DNA from: Verrucomicrobiota bacterium
Lineage (GTDB): Bacteria > Verrucomicrobiota > Verrucomicrobiia > Verrucomicrobiales > Verrucomicrobiaceae
NCBI GenBank assembly: GCA_963204975.1
Contig: CAUJJC010000238.1
Location: 1 to 36,674 of the forward strand
DNA length: 36,674 nt
Direction: 5' to 3'
Made by a program: the position numbers and the translations under genes. The notes under the pieces are model-generated. The model did no database searches, was not told the DNA's origin, and saw only the letters and a list, made by a program, of their open reading frames with translations. Positions 15,881 to 23,039 of this stretch are shown here, in pieces (positions within the stretch are counted from its first letter, which is position 1; the number at the start of each line of letters is the position of its first letter).

Positions 15881-17597
15881 TCACGATGCCACGCGGCGCG
15901 CGTTGCTGTCACTGAAGAACAGTTCCATGCGGCGGCGGAGGTCGGCGTAGAAGGCCTGGACCATGTCTTCGAGCATGGCGATTTTCTCGGCGGCCTTTTC
16001 GCCGAGCTGCTCGCTGGCGATGCGCTCGCGTTCGATGCGGACTTTGTCTTCGAAGGCGCGCTCGAGTTCGAGCAGGTGCTCGAGGAATTCTTTCGCGGCG
16101 CGGCTGCGATCCACGCCTTCGATGAGCGCGGCTTCGAGGGGCTTGTTGCGCGTGAGGTGGAGGAAGGGGCCATTGGTGAGCGTTTCCATGTAGCGGTGGA
16201 AGCTCTGGAGGAAGCTCTTGCGCTCGCGATCAAAACGGGCCTCGTCGATGTCGATGAGCGTGTCATACGGTCCGGCTTTGGAGAAGAACTTCATCACCAG
16301 CGGGATGGTATCGACGAGCATGAAGAGCAGTGTGAGCACGACATACGCGGCGAACGCGAACTGGCCGCCTTCGTTGCCTTTGTCGAAGAGGTGATGCAAC
16401 GCGAGGGTCTGCGTGAGGATGTCGCGACGTGGCTCGGCGCGGATGGAGCCGATGCGTGCTTCCTCGTCGGCACCGAGGCGGGCGATCTCTTCGTGCAGGC
16501 CTTTGAGCTGGACGAGCGTGGCGTCGATCTGCTTTTGCAGCGTGTCGCGGATGCCGTTCTGCTGGGTGACAAACTGATCGGCCTGCTGCTGCTGCACTTG
16601 GCGCTTGAGGGCATCGACGCGGTCCTGCTCGGCCTTCGCGCGAGCGGAGTTCTCGGCGAGCTTGGTATTGAACCGATCCGTGGTGAGCTGCGCGGTGGTG
16701 TCGAGATCGGACTGCAGTTGCTTGCGCTGCATGGTGAGCGCTTCGAGCACTGCGGCGAGGCGTTTCGATTCAGCACGACGTGGTTCAAGCTGGTCGGCGC
16801 GGATGCTTTTGGCGCGCGGGCCTTCACCGAGGAGTCCACTGCGCTGGCCGTTGATCTCGCGCTCGAATTCCGTCTGCCAGAAGCCGAGTTCGCTGGTGAG
16901 CTTGGTGTTGGCTTCGGTCTGTTCGGTGATCTGTTTGTCTAGCGTCGCAAGCTGCTCGCGCTGGGCTTTGGTCGCCTCGGTCACTTGGGCTTCGAGCGCG
17001 TCCTTGGCCTTCTTTTGCTCATCGGTGAGCGGGATGCCGTCGGCGTTCTTTTCGCCTTCGAGGAACTTGGCGCTGAAGGTTTCGTTCCAGCGCTCGCGCG
17101 CAGCGGCGATCTCTTTCTCCACGGCGGCGACCTTGGTCTCGACGCCTTTCTTTTGCTCCACCGTCTTGGCACGCACGGCGTCAATCTCGGCCCGGCGATC
17201 CTTTTCAATCTCGGACTGAATGGTGTCGCGGAAGAGCAGGAGTGTCATCGGATGGCTGATGGTCATGCCCATCAAGGCAGCGACCACGAGGCGAAGGCCG
17301 AACTGCGCCAGCTTGCGGAAGAGGCTCTGACAAGCGATACGTGGCGAGCAGCGCACGGTCCACGGTGAGGATGATGAAGGACCACACGAGCGCGATGGGG
17401 ATGATGAATTCCCATTTGTCCGTGAGCGTGCTGATCGCATACGCGGAGGCGATGAGGGCGAAGGCGGACGGCACGAGGACCGTGGCACCGAAGGCGACGT
17501 ATTTGCGGCGCTCCCAGGCGGGGCAGCTTTCCAGGGCATCGGTGGAGGCTCCGGAGAGCCAGAAGAAGACTCGTTCAAGACGGTCGAGAAATGACAT
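15881..17597 (-). pseudogene. DUF4407 membrane protein broken by a frameshift
   Basis: The N-terminal half reads from ATG 17597 (FFWLSGASTDALESCPAWER, two membrane helices, then FIILTVDRALLATYR) and matches DUF4407. The remaining family sequence (SLFRKLAQFGLRLVVAALMG onward, a long coiled coil over about 17200-16420, another membrane helix, then FFSKAGPYDTLIDIDEARFD) continues in a different frame down to 15881. The switch lies at about 17330-17340 and needs one extra or two missing bases. No slippery heptamer or stop-codon shift site is visible. It may be a real inactivating mutation, a sequencing or assembly error, or, less likely, recoding. DUF4407 function is unknown; the architecture suggests a mechanically large envelope protein. 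Confidence 0.8.
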
Positions 17598-17749
17598 AGA
17601 GGTCCGTGGGTGGTGGCTTGCAGTGTGGGGTCACGCGTTGGGAATGCAATCGCGGCGATGGGCTTTGTGGACTCATGGTCGCAAAAAAGATTCAAAGAAT
17701 GTGATCGCTGCGCGTGAGCGGTGTCGTTTATTAATCGTGAGGTAAGCGC
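17598..17749. other. divergent intergenic region
   Basis: This spacer separates the minus-strand DUF4407 gene from the plus-strand Cys-rich gene and must hold promoters for both. An AT-rich stretch (about 17684-17735) is the likeliest place for the rightward one; no box pair is convincing. Confidence 0.4.
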
Positions 17750-18139
17750 ATGTTCCACAAAATCACAGCCTTCATGCTCGCGTTGCTCATCGGTAGCCCG
17801 ATGTGCTGGTGTGGCTGGATGCACAGCCGGGCTCAGGACGCAGCGACTACTGTGCCTGCTTGCTGTCACAGCAAGGCAAAGGACACTGCAAACCATGAGT
17901 CTGACAAGTCTAATGAAGACTGCCCATGCGCCCATGCACCGAAGGCCCGGGATGTGGTGAGCAGCAAGGTGCCGGTGCCCTCACTGAAGGTGATAGATTT
18001 TCATTTGCAGACCTGGACCGATGTCCTGGTGATGCATGGTGACTGGTCCAGGGACGAGGCATCGCCGTGGGGGACCGAGCGCGGTCCGCCACGAGAGGTG
18101 GTGCCTCTTTATCTGGTGCATTGCTCGCTACTGATCTGA
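17750..18139 (+). CDS. small exported Cys/His-rich protein
   Basis: This 129-residue protein begins with a signal peptide (HKITAFMLALLIGSPMCWC) and has clustered Cys and His: CWCGW, PACCHSK, EDCPCAHAP, then a conserved-looking C-terminus PLYLVHCSLLI. The pattern fits a periplasmic metal-binding protein, perhaps a copper or other heavy-metal accessory; the exact metal is unknown. GAGG at 17738-17741 before the ATG is a possible Shine-Dalgarno, one of few in the window. It is followed by two more small Cys-rich exported proteins, which supports a shared metal role. Confidence 0.65.
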   Translation: MFHKITAFMLALLIGSPMCWCGWMHSRAQDAATTVPACCHSKAKDTANHESDKSNEDCPCAHAPKARDVVSSKVPVPSLKVIDFHLQTWTDVLVMHGDWSRDEASPWGTERGPPREVVPLYLVHCSLLI

Positions 18140-18372
18140 TACCCGCCGCGTGCTGAAATCTCGTCCGTCTGCCCTGAGCGGCTGACGCGGGCGCACGAAG
18201 GCTGGCCTTTGAGCCACACCAGGGAGTGCCCCGAGAGATTCGGCTGAAGCCATGCATCTCGTTGATCCATTTTTGCCCACGGGCAAACCGGGACGAACTC
18301 TGGCTGCGGTGCGCCCGGCCTATTCGACAAGCAGACCAAGCTAACTGAACCGATAACTAACTGACCTAACTT
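18140..18372. other. intergenic stretch before the Cys-rich peptide gene
   Basis: No gene is supported in this 233-bp spacer. The last 40 bases are C/A-rich and lack a Shine-Dalgarno, like the leader before the beta-barrel gene at 22076. A small hairpin (TTGCCC-acg-GGGCAA) near 18274-18288 has no T-run. A promoter or small RNA for the next gene is possible but not visible. Confidence 0.35.
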
Positions 18373-18528
18373 ATGAAAACATTGATGACCCTCCTCGCCG
18401 TCGCCTCCATGGCCCTCTCCGCAACCGCAGGTGAAGCCTGCAAAAAGTGCTGTGGCGACAACTGCGCCGCTTGCTGCAAAGCCAAGGGTAAAGTCTGCGG
18501 CAAGGACTGCTGCAAAGGCGAGAAGTAA
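18373..18528 (+). CDS. 51-aa exported Cys-rich, metallothionein-like peptide
   Basis: This short gene encodes a signal peptide (MKTLMTLLAVASMALSATAG, cleavage after about residue 20) and a mature 31-residue segment with nine cysteines, arranged as CKKCC, CAACC, C and CC with Lys and Gly between. No hydrophobic core is present, so the cysteines must bind metal or form disulfides. It is like a periplasmic metallothionein in composition but belongs to no family I can name. It has no Shine-Dalgarno; its leader is A/C-rich. It lies between two other Cys-rich exported proteins. Confidence 0.8.
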   Translation: MKTLMTLLAVASMALSATAGEACKKCCGDNCAACCKAKGKVCGKDCCKGEK

Positions 18529-18551
18529 CCCACTCTGACCCGAAACTAGGT

Positions 18552-18578
18552 CGCCGCCCTCATACCGGGAGGGCGGCG
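18552..18578 (+). terminator. GC-rich hairpin after the Cys-rich peptide gene
   Basis: CGCCGCCCTC (18552-18561) pairs perfectly with GAGGGCGGCG (18569-18578) around a 7-nt loop. It starts 23 bp past the stop codon but has no T-run, so it may stabilise the 3' end or slow transcription rather than end it. Confidence 0.45.
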
Positions 18579-18599
18579 GCCATTCCGCCTGACCGCCCC

Positions 18600-18851
18600 A
18601 TGCTCTCAAGACTTATTATCTTCATTTCAGCTTTTGGATTGCTCACTTCGAGTTGTAGTAAAGCACCTGCGAAACCCTATCCCCTCGATACTTGTCCGAT
18701 CTCTGGCAAGAAGGTGGATGATCATGGCGAGCCGTTTGTCTTCAGCCGAAACGGCCAGGAAGTGAAGTTGTGCTGTGAAGCGTGCCTAGAGGAGTTCGAT
18801 GCCAATGCGGACAAGCTCCTCAAGGAGATCGCCGCCAAGTCTAAACCGTGA
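18600..18851 (+). CDS. small lipoprotein with YHS/TRASH-like metal-binding domain
   Basis: The 83-residue product has a lipoprotein signal with lipobox LTSSC (acylated Cys at 19). The mature part reads YPLDTCPISGKKVDDHG, then KLCCEACLEEFDANADK: a Cys, then a CCxxC group followed by Phe, the layout of YHS/TRASH domains that bind heavy metals such as copper. It would be anchored in a membrane facing the periplasm. It follows the metallothionein-like peptide by 71 bp and probably functions with it and the gene at 17750. The metal is unknown. Confidence 0.75.
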   Translation: MLSRLIIFISAFGLLTSSCSKAPAKPYPLDTCPISGKKVDDHGEPFVFSRNGQEVKLCCEACLEEFDANADKLLKEIAAKSKP

Positions 18852-18932
18852 TCGAATTGATTTCGCGGTTGACGACTCCTCTCCCGGCCATACTTTGGCC
18901 GCCCTTTTCCTCAACCCACTCCAAGTCCCATC

Positions 18933-19172
18933 ATGCCCGAAGTTCAAGTCCGTAAAGGTGAGCCAGTAGATCGCGCTCTCAAGCGTTTGAAGACCAAACT
19001 TGAGATGGAGGGCATTCTTGAAGAAGTCCGCCGCCTGCGCGCTCATGAGACTCCCAAGGAACGCACCAAGCGCAAGGCCCGCGCATCTGCCAAGCGTGGC
19101 AAGATTCGCTTCCGCTTTAACAACGCCAGACCTGCTGCTGCCGAAGAAGGCGCTGCACCAGTCGTTGCATAA
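18933..19172 (+). CDS. rpsU: small ribosomal subunit protein bS21
   Basis: bS21 binds the 30S platform near the anti-Shine-Dalgarno end of 16S rRNA. The 79-residue protein has the family core EVQVRKGEPVDRALKRLKTK, the helical segment ILEEVRRLRAHETPKERTKR and a basic stretch KARASAKRGKIRFRFNN; the last 13 residues are an Ala/Glu-rich tail. No Shine-Dalgarno precedes its ATG (CCCATCATG), interesting for a protein involved in start-site choice. It is a single-gene unit, closed by a terminator. Confidence 0.93.
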   Translation: MPEVQVRKGEPVDRALKRLKTKLEMEGILEEVRRLRAHETPKERTKRKARASAKRGKIRFRFNNARPAAAEEGAAPVVA

Positions 19173-19205
19173 AGTTTGGTCCTCAGTGTGAGGAATTCAG
19201 ATTTA

Positions 19206-19236
19206 GGCCGGGAACCCCATGGGTTTCCGGCCTTTT
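19206..19236 (+). terminator. Rho-independent terminator after rpsU
   Basis: GGCCGGGAACCC (19206-19217) pairs with GGGTTTCCGGCC (19221-19232), 12 bp with one G-U pair, followed by TTTT. It is 33 bp beyond the rpsU stop. Confidence 0.9.
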
Positions 19237-19275
19237 GCGTTGTCAGAGCAGTGATCTAGCGATTAATGTTTTACC

Positions 19276-20409
19276 ATGAACTGGAGAATATTTGCGGTGG
19301 TCATTGGGGTCCTGAGCGGTTTGTCGCTTGAGGTCAAAGCTCAGTTTGGGCAGTTCGGCGACGTTGCGGGCGAGAGTCTCAAGTCTGAAGCAGAGGAGGG
19401 GGATGCGGAAGCGCAGTTCCAGTATGGACTTCGTTTATTGACAGGGCAGGGCGGAGAAAAGGTTTCCAAAGCTCAAGGTGCTGCCTGGATCCAAAAAGCT
19501 GCAAAGCAGGATCATGACAAGGCCATGCATATTCTTGGCATTCTCTACGAGGAGGGCGAGGGCCTGGGCCAGGACTTCAAGAAAGCTGCCGAGTGGCAGT
19601 TGAAGGCATCCGAGAAGGGCCTTGCTGAGGCACAGATGCGCCTGGCACTTCTTTATGATCAGGGCAAAGGCGTCGAGAAAGACGAGGCTGCCGCAGCTGA
19701 ATGGGCGATGCAAGCAGCGACTCAGGGGCACGCTCCTGCGCAGGCGCTCTATGCGCTCAAGCTGGTGCGGGGTGATGGCGTGCCGAAGAACAGTGCGAAA
19801 GCTGCTGTTTGGTTCCTTCGTTCGGCCCAGCAGGGCAATGGATTCTCCCAGCGGCAGCTCGCCTACCTCTACTATACAGGCGAAGGGGTGCCTGTGGACT
19901 ATGCACGCTGTGAGGCGTGGTATCGCCGTGCAGCATCCAATGAAGAAGATGTCTGGGCATTGAATGATCTCGCTTGGTTCCTTGCGACCTGCCCGGATGA
20001 GAAGTTTCATCGAGGCGAGGAAGCGGTGGTGATTGCCAAGGCTGCGGTCAAGACTTTGCAAGGCAACTCCGGCGAGCAGCGGCATGAGATGGTGGACACC
20101 ATGGCTGCGGCCCTCGCCAGGAGCGGCAAGTTCGGCGAGGCCGTAGTGTGGCAGAAGCGGTGCCTGACGCTGCTCAAGGAAGATGGTGACTTGCCCGCTG
20201 AGGAACGGACCAAACTCCAGAAGGAGTTCGAAGAAAGGCTGAAACTCTACACCGAGAGGAAGGCATACTCCGACAAGCCCAATGCTCCGAAAACCAAGGG
20301 CGAACCTCTGCCCTCTGACGATGTGCTCAATGCCAATCCTCCGAACCGTGGCAACAAAGCACCTGCGGCATCCCCTGTTCCAGGCAAGAAAAAGGGCTCC
20401 GTCATATGA
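19276..20409 (+). CDS. exported Sel1-repeat protein
   Basis: This 377-residue protein has a signal peptide (residues 1-22, ending VKA) and about five Sel1-like (TPR-type) repeats from about 40 to 225, seen as recurring A-x-x-x-A-x-x-G and AAxWxxKAA patterns, for example DEAAAAEWAMQAATQGHAPA. A TPR-like helical region follows (about 230-320), then a Lys/Pro-rich low-complexity tail. Such proteins act as protein-binding scaffolds in the envelope. Its stop overlaps the start of the next gene by four bases (ATGA), implying that the two are co-translated. Confidence 0.85.
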   Translation: MNWRIFAVVIGVLSGLSLEVKAQFGQFGDVAGESLKSEAEEGDAEAQFQYGLRLLTGQGGEKVSKAQGAAWIQKAAKQDHDKAMHILGILYEEGEGLGQDFKKAAEWQLKASEKGLAEAQMRLALLYDQGKGVEKDEAAAAEWAMQAATQGHAPAQALYALKLVRGDGVPKNSAKAAVWFLRSAQQGNGFSQRQLAYLYYTGEGVPVDYARCEAWYRRAASNEEDVWALNDLAWFLATCPDEKFHRGEEAVVIAKAAVKTLQGNSGEQRHEMVDTMAAALARSGKFGEAVVWQKRCLTLLKEDGDLPAEERTKLQKEFEERLKLYTERKAYSDKPNAPKTKGEPLPSDDVLNANPPNRGNKAPAASPVPGKKKGSVI

Positions 20410-21356
20410 GTTTATTGAGACGTTGGTTCGTTCTGGGATTGATCGGAGTGCTGGCTGGATGCGGTGATACTACCCCGCCTCCGCGTGGAATGATCGGGGC
20501 TTCGCTCCTGACACTTCAGAACCCATTCTTCAAAGTGATTGGCGACGAACTGACTACCGAAGCTGCCCGCCATGGATACCAGACTCTGGTGGTGAGTGCT
20601 GACAACGATGTGGCACGCCAGAGCAATCAGGTGAAGGACTTCATCGTCAAAGGCTGTGTGGCGATTGTTCTCAGCCCCGCAGACAGCAAGTCGATCGTGT
20701 CAGTCATTGCGGAAGCGAACGCGGCTGGAATACCTGTCTTCACTGTGGACATCCCTTGCAACGAGCCGGGCATCAAAATTGTGAGCCAGATCGCGACGGA
20801 CAACCTTGGCGGCGGGCGTGAGGCAGGAAGAGCGATGATCGAAGCACTTGCGGGCCAGCCTGCCGAAGTCGGCGTGCTGGACCTGAAGCAGGTGGAAAGC
20901 TGCATCTTGAGGGTGAAGGGGTTCAAGGAGGTCATTGAAGCGCACAACACAGCTTCACCTGCGAGTCAGATTAAGATCGTCGCTGAACTAGCTGGTGGCG
21001 GGGCGAAGGACAAAGGCTTCAAAGCAGCGGAAGACATGCTTCAGGCACATCCTGGATTGAAAGGGATCTTCGCGATCAATGATCCCTCGGCTCTAGGAGC
21101 GCGTGCTGCGCTGGAGAAAGCGTCCAAGGCGGATCACGTTATCATCATTGGATTCGACGGTCAGCCTGAAGGCAAGCAAGCCATTCGAGATGGCAAGATT
21201 TACGCTGATCCGATTCAGTTCCCGGACAAGATGGGCATAGAAATTGCGAGAGCGATTGTGAAACATTCCAAAGGCGAGGCAGTGCCTCCGCAAACACTCA
21301 TTCCCACCGCTCTTTACCGGCTTCAGGATGCCAAGAATGATCCATCTCTGAGATGA
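20406..21356 (+). CDS. ribose-type sugar-binding lipoprotein
   Basis: The 316-residue product is a periplasmic-binding-protein family 1 member like RbsB. It has a lipobox (VLAGC, Cys 19), then GASLLTLQNPFFKVIGDEL, GYQTLVVSADND, the sugar-contact region GCVAIVLSPADSKSI, ATDNLGGGREAGR and IIGFDGQPEGKQAIRDGKI. In ABC importers this protein delivers a monosaccharide to the permease. No permease or ATPase gene is nearby, and it is instead coupled to a Sel1 protein by an ATGA overlap. It could be a sensor-type binding protein or serve a transporter encoded elsewhere. Confidence 0.88.
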   Translation: MSLLRRWFVLGLIGVLAGCGDTTPPPRGMIGASLLTLQNPFFKVIGDELTTEAARHGYQTLVVSADNDVARQSNQVKDFIVKGCVAIVLSPADSKSIVSVIAEANAAGIPVFTVDIPCNEPGIKIVSQIATDNLGGGREAGRAMIEALAGQPAEVGVLDLKQVESCILRVKGFKEVIEAHNTASPASQIKIVAELAGGGAKDKGFKAAEDMLQAHPGLKGIFAINDPSALGARAALEKASKADHVIIIGFDGQPEGKQAIRDGKIYADPIQFPDKMGIEIARAIVKHSKGEAVPPQTLIPTALYRLQDAKNDPSLR

Positions 21357-21359
21357 TCA

Positions 21360-21659
21360 ATGGCGACTTTAGATCGTGTCGTTGCACAGGTGCGATGGGC
21401 ATCGTATGATCCTCCAAACTTCATGAGCGCTGCAGACGATTCTAAAGACAACCGACTTCGACAGGCTGAAAAAATTGCCCATCACCCAGAGCAATACAAG
21501 GTCTGCGAAGGATGCGGCTCGATAGTCGTGGTGCGGGCGGTGTCTTGCCCCAGTTGTCATGGCTATCGCTTTGACGGGACTCCGGCCCGCATCGTCTCGC
21601 AGGCACAGGCACTTGCGATGCGTAATCCGAGTTCGGTTCTGGCTTCGGACCTCTCCTAG
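21360..21659 (+). CDS. small zinc-ribbon protein
   Basis: The frame spans 99 residues from ATG 21360, but ATG 21423 (MSAADDSKDNRL) is a likely alternative giving 78. Two CxxC pairs (CEGCG and CPSCHGYRFD) about 16 residues apart form a rubredoxin-like zinc ribbon after a short helix (RLRQAEKIAHHPEQYKV). It has no signal peptide. It may bind nucleic acid or another protein; the function is unknown. It lies 3 bp after the sugar-binding gene on the same strand and could be in the same operon. Confidence 0.7.
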   Translation: MATLDRVVAQVRWASYDPPNFMSAADDSKDNRLRQAEKIAHHPEQYKVCEGCGSIVVVRAVSCPSCHGYRFDGTPARIVSQAQALAMRNPSSVLASDLS

Positions 21660-22075
21660 TGCCGTGCAGGCGAGGATTTCGCCGATCAAGCGAGTTTCAA
21701 AATCGAACTGGTGGGTTTGCAGGGCATCACGAGGTGTCGGAACTGCGTTTTGATCGAGCCAGTTGTCGGTTGTTACAAGGACGTGGCACACCAGAGCATG
21801 AGCGTCGAGGAACCTTGAGAAGTCGGGTAAAGTCCGCTAAATGTCTTTATTTAGTATTTGCGTTTAGCCAAATAAGGGCTGTCCTGAGTTATGCTTTATC
21901 CAAGAAATTGAATAAAAAGGCAGAAAATCCTTTTGCGAGCCCCATCCCGCTGCTACGAATTTCGGAAGGTTTGAACGGTGGCCCCTCTGCAACGCTTCTG
22001 TCATGAAGATGCGGTCTGCGGAGGAGATACCCTCATACCGACCTCAACAACACAACCAAACGAACCAACCAAACC
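21660..22075. other. intergenic region, AT-rich, without a supported gene
   Basis: This 416-bp gap precedes the outer-membrane protein gene. The first 170 bases look coding on the minus strand (about 21830 down to 21660, a frame reading FLDAHALVCHVLV) but lack a clear start and run into the zinc-ribbon gene antisense, so they may be a gene relic. From about 21840 to 21930 the DNA turns AT-rich, the likely promoter area. The last 40 bases are a C/A-rich leader with repeated AACCAA-type motifs and no Shine-Dalgarno. Confidence 0.45.
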
Positions 22076-22873
22076 ATGACATTGAACAAGCTCGCATTCT
22101 CCCTCGTGGGAAGCCTCGCTCTGGCTACTGTCGGCTTTGCCGGCACCGCTCCGTCGGGTAAGAAGTGCACCACCTGCACTCCTCCTCCGGCTGCTGACAC
22201 CGACCTCGGCTTCACGCTGAGCGCCGGTTATGACACCAAGTATATCTTCCGTGGTCTCGACCTCGCTGATAACTGGATCACCACCTCCCTCGACTGGACT
22301 CTGCCACTGACCAGCACCGTTCGTCTTGATTCCGGCGCCTCCTATGGAGTGTCGGCTGACGACAGCTTCCTCGGTGTTGACGGAGCTTCTTATCAGCGCC
22401 TTGAGCTGAACACCGGTATCGTCGCCGACCTCGGCGCTGCGGAACTGGGCCTCGGCTACCGCTGGTATAGCCATCAGGGCGACGGCGACATCTTCCTTGA
22501 AGATGGTCACGAAGTGGGTCTTACCTTGGCTTCCAAGGCTGGCCCTCTGAACGTCGGCGTTGGCGCTTACTATGACTTCGCTATCGAAGGCTGGTTCTTC
22601 GAACTCGGCGTGAACAGCGAAATCAAGATCAACGACACCATCAGCCTCGTCCCAGGTGCTAACCTCGGCTACGGCTCCTCCTACAACTACCATGTTGAAG
22701 GTGCAAATGGCATCGATGGCTTCAGCCACGTCGGCCTCAGCCTTGCTCTTCCGATCAAGCTGACCAAGACGGCTACCCTGACCCCCTACATCGCTGGCAA
22801 CCTTCCGATCGACGAACTCGATGGCGAAGACAACCAGCTCTTCGGTGGCGTGTCCCTCAGCGTGAAGTTCTAA
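22076..22873 (+). CDS. outer-membrane beta-barrel, TorF/porin-like
   Basis: This 265-residue protein has a signal peptide (MTLNKLAFSLVGSLALATVGFAG), a short Cys-containing spacer (KKCTTCTPPPAA), then alternating polar/hydrophobic strands from about residue 42 to a terminal Phe (GVSLSVKF), which marks a Bam-inserted barrel. The start of the barrel, SAGYDTKYIFRGLDLADN, resembles the TorF family of putative porins. The CxxC near the mature N-terminus is unusual. Its long C/A-rich leader and strong terminator are typical of a highly expressed single gene. Substrate is unknown. Confidence 0.8.
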   Translation: MTLNKLAFSLVGSLALATVGFAGTAPSGKKCTTCTPPPAADTDLGFTLSAGYDTKYIFRGLDLADNWITTSLDWTLPLTSTVRLDSGASYGVSADDSFLGVDGASYQRLELNTGIVADLGAAELGLGYRWYSHQGDGDIFLEDGHEVGLTLASKAGPLNVGVGAYYDFAIEGWFFELGVNSEIKINDTISLVPGANLGYGSSYNYHVEGANGIDGFSHVGLSLALPIKLTKTATLTPYIAGNLPIDELDGEDNQLFGGVSLSVKF

Positions 22874-22920
22874 TTCACCGAGGAGCAACCGCTCCGTCTA
22901 ACCAATCTTATTTGGTTTTC

Positions 22921-22952
22921 AAAACCTCCCGGCGAAAGCTGGGAGGTTTTTT
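22921..22952 (+). terminator. Rho-independent terminator after the beta-barrel gene
   Basis: AAAACCTCCC (22921-22930) pairs with GGGAGGTTTT (22941-22950); inner GC pairs close a GAAA tetraloop. The T-run continues to 22952. It is 47 bp beyond the stop codon. Confidence 0.95.
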
Positions 22953-23039
22953 GTTGGCTAGCACCTATTCCTGGAGTTCTGATCACGCCCCCGTTCCGTG
23001 CCGTCGTTACCTTCTCATCCTGATCGCCCAGACCAAGGC

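Noticed and set aside
19240..19268. TTGTCA-17 bp-TTAATG resembling a promoter before the Sel1 gene
   Set aside because: The -10 match is only 2 of 6 and lies just 7 bp before the ATG.
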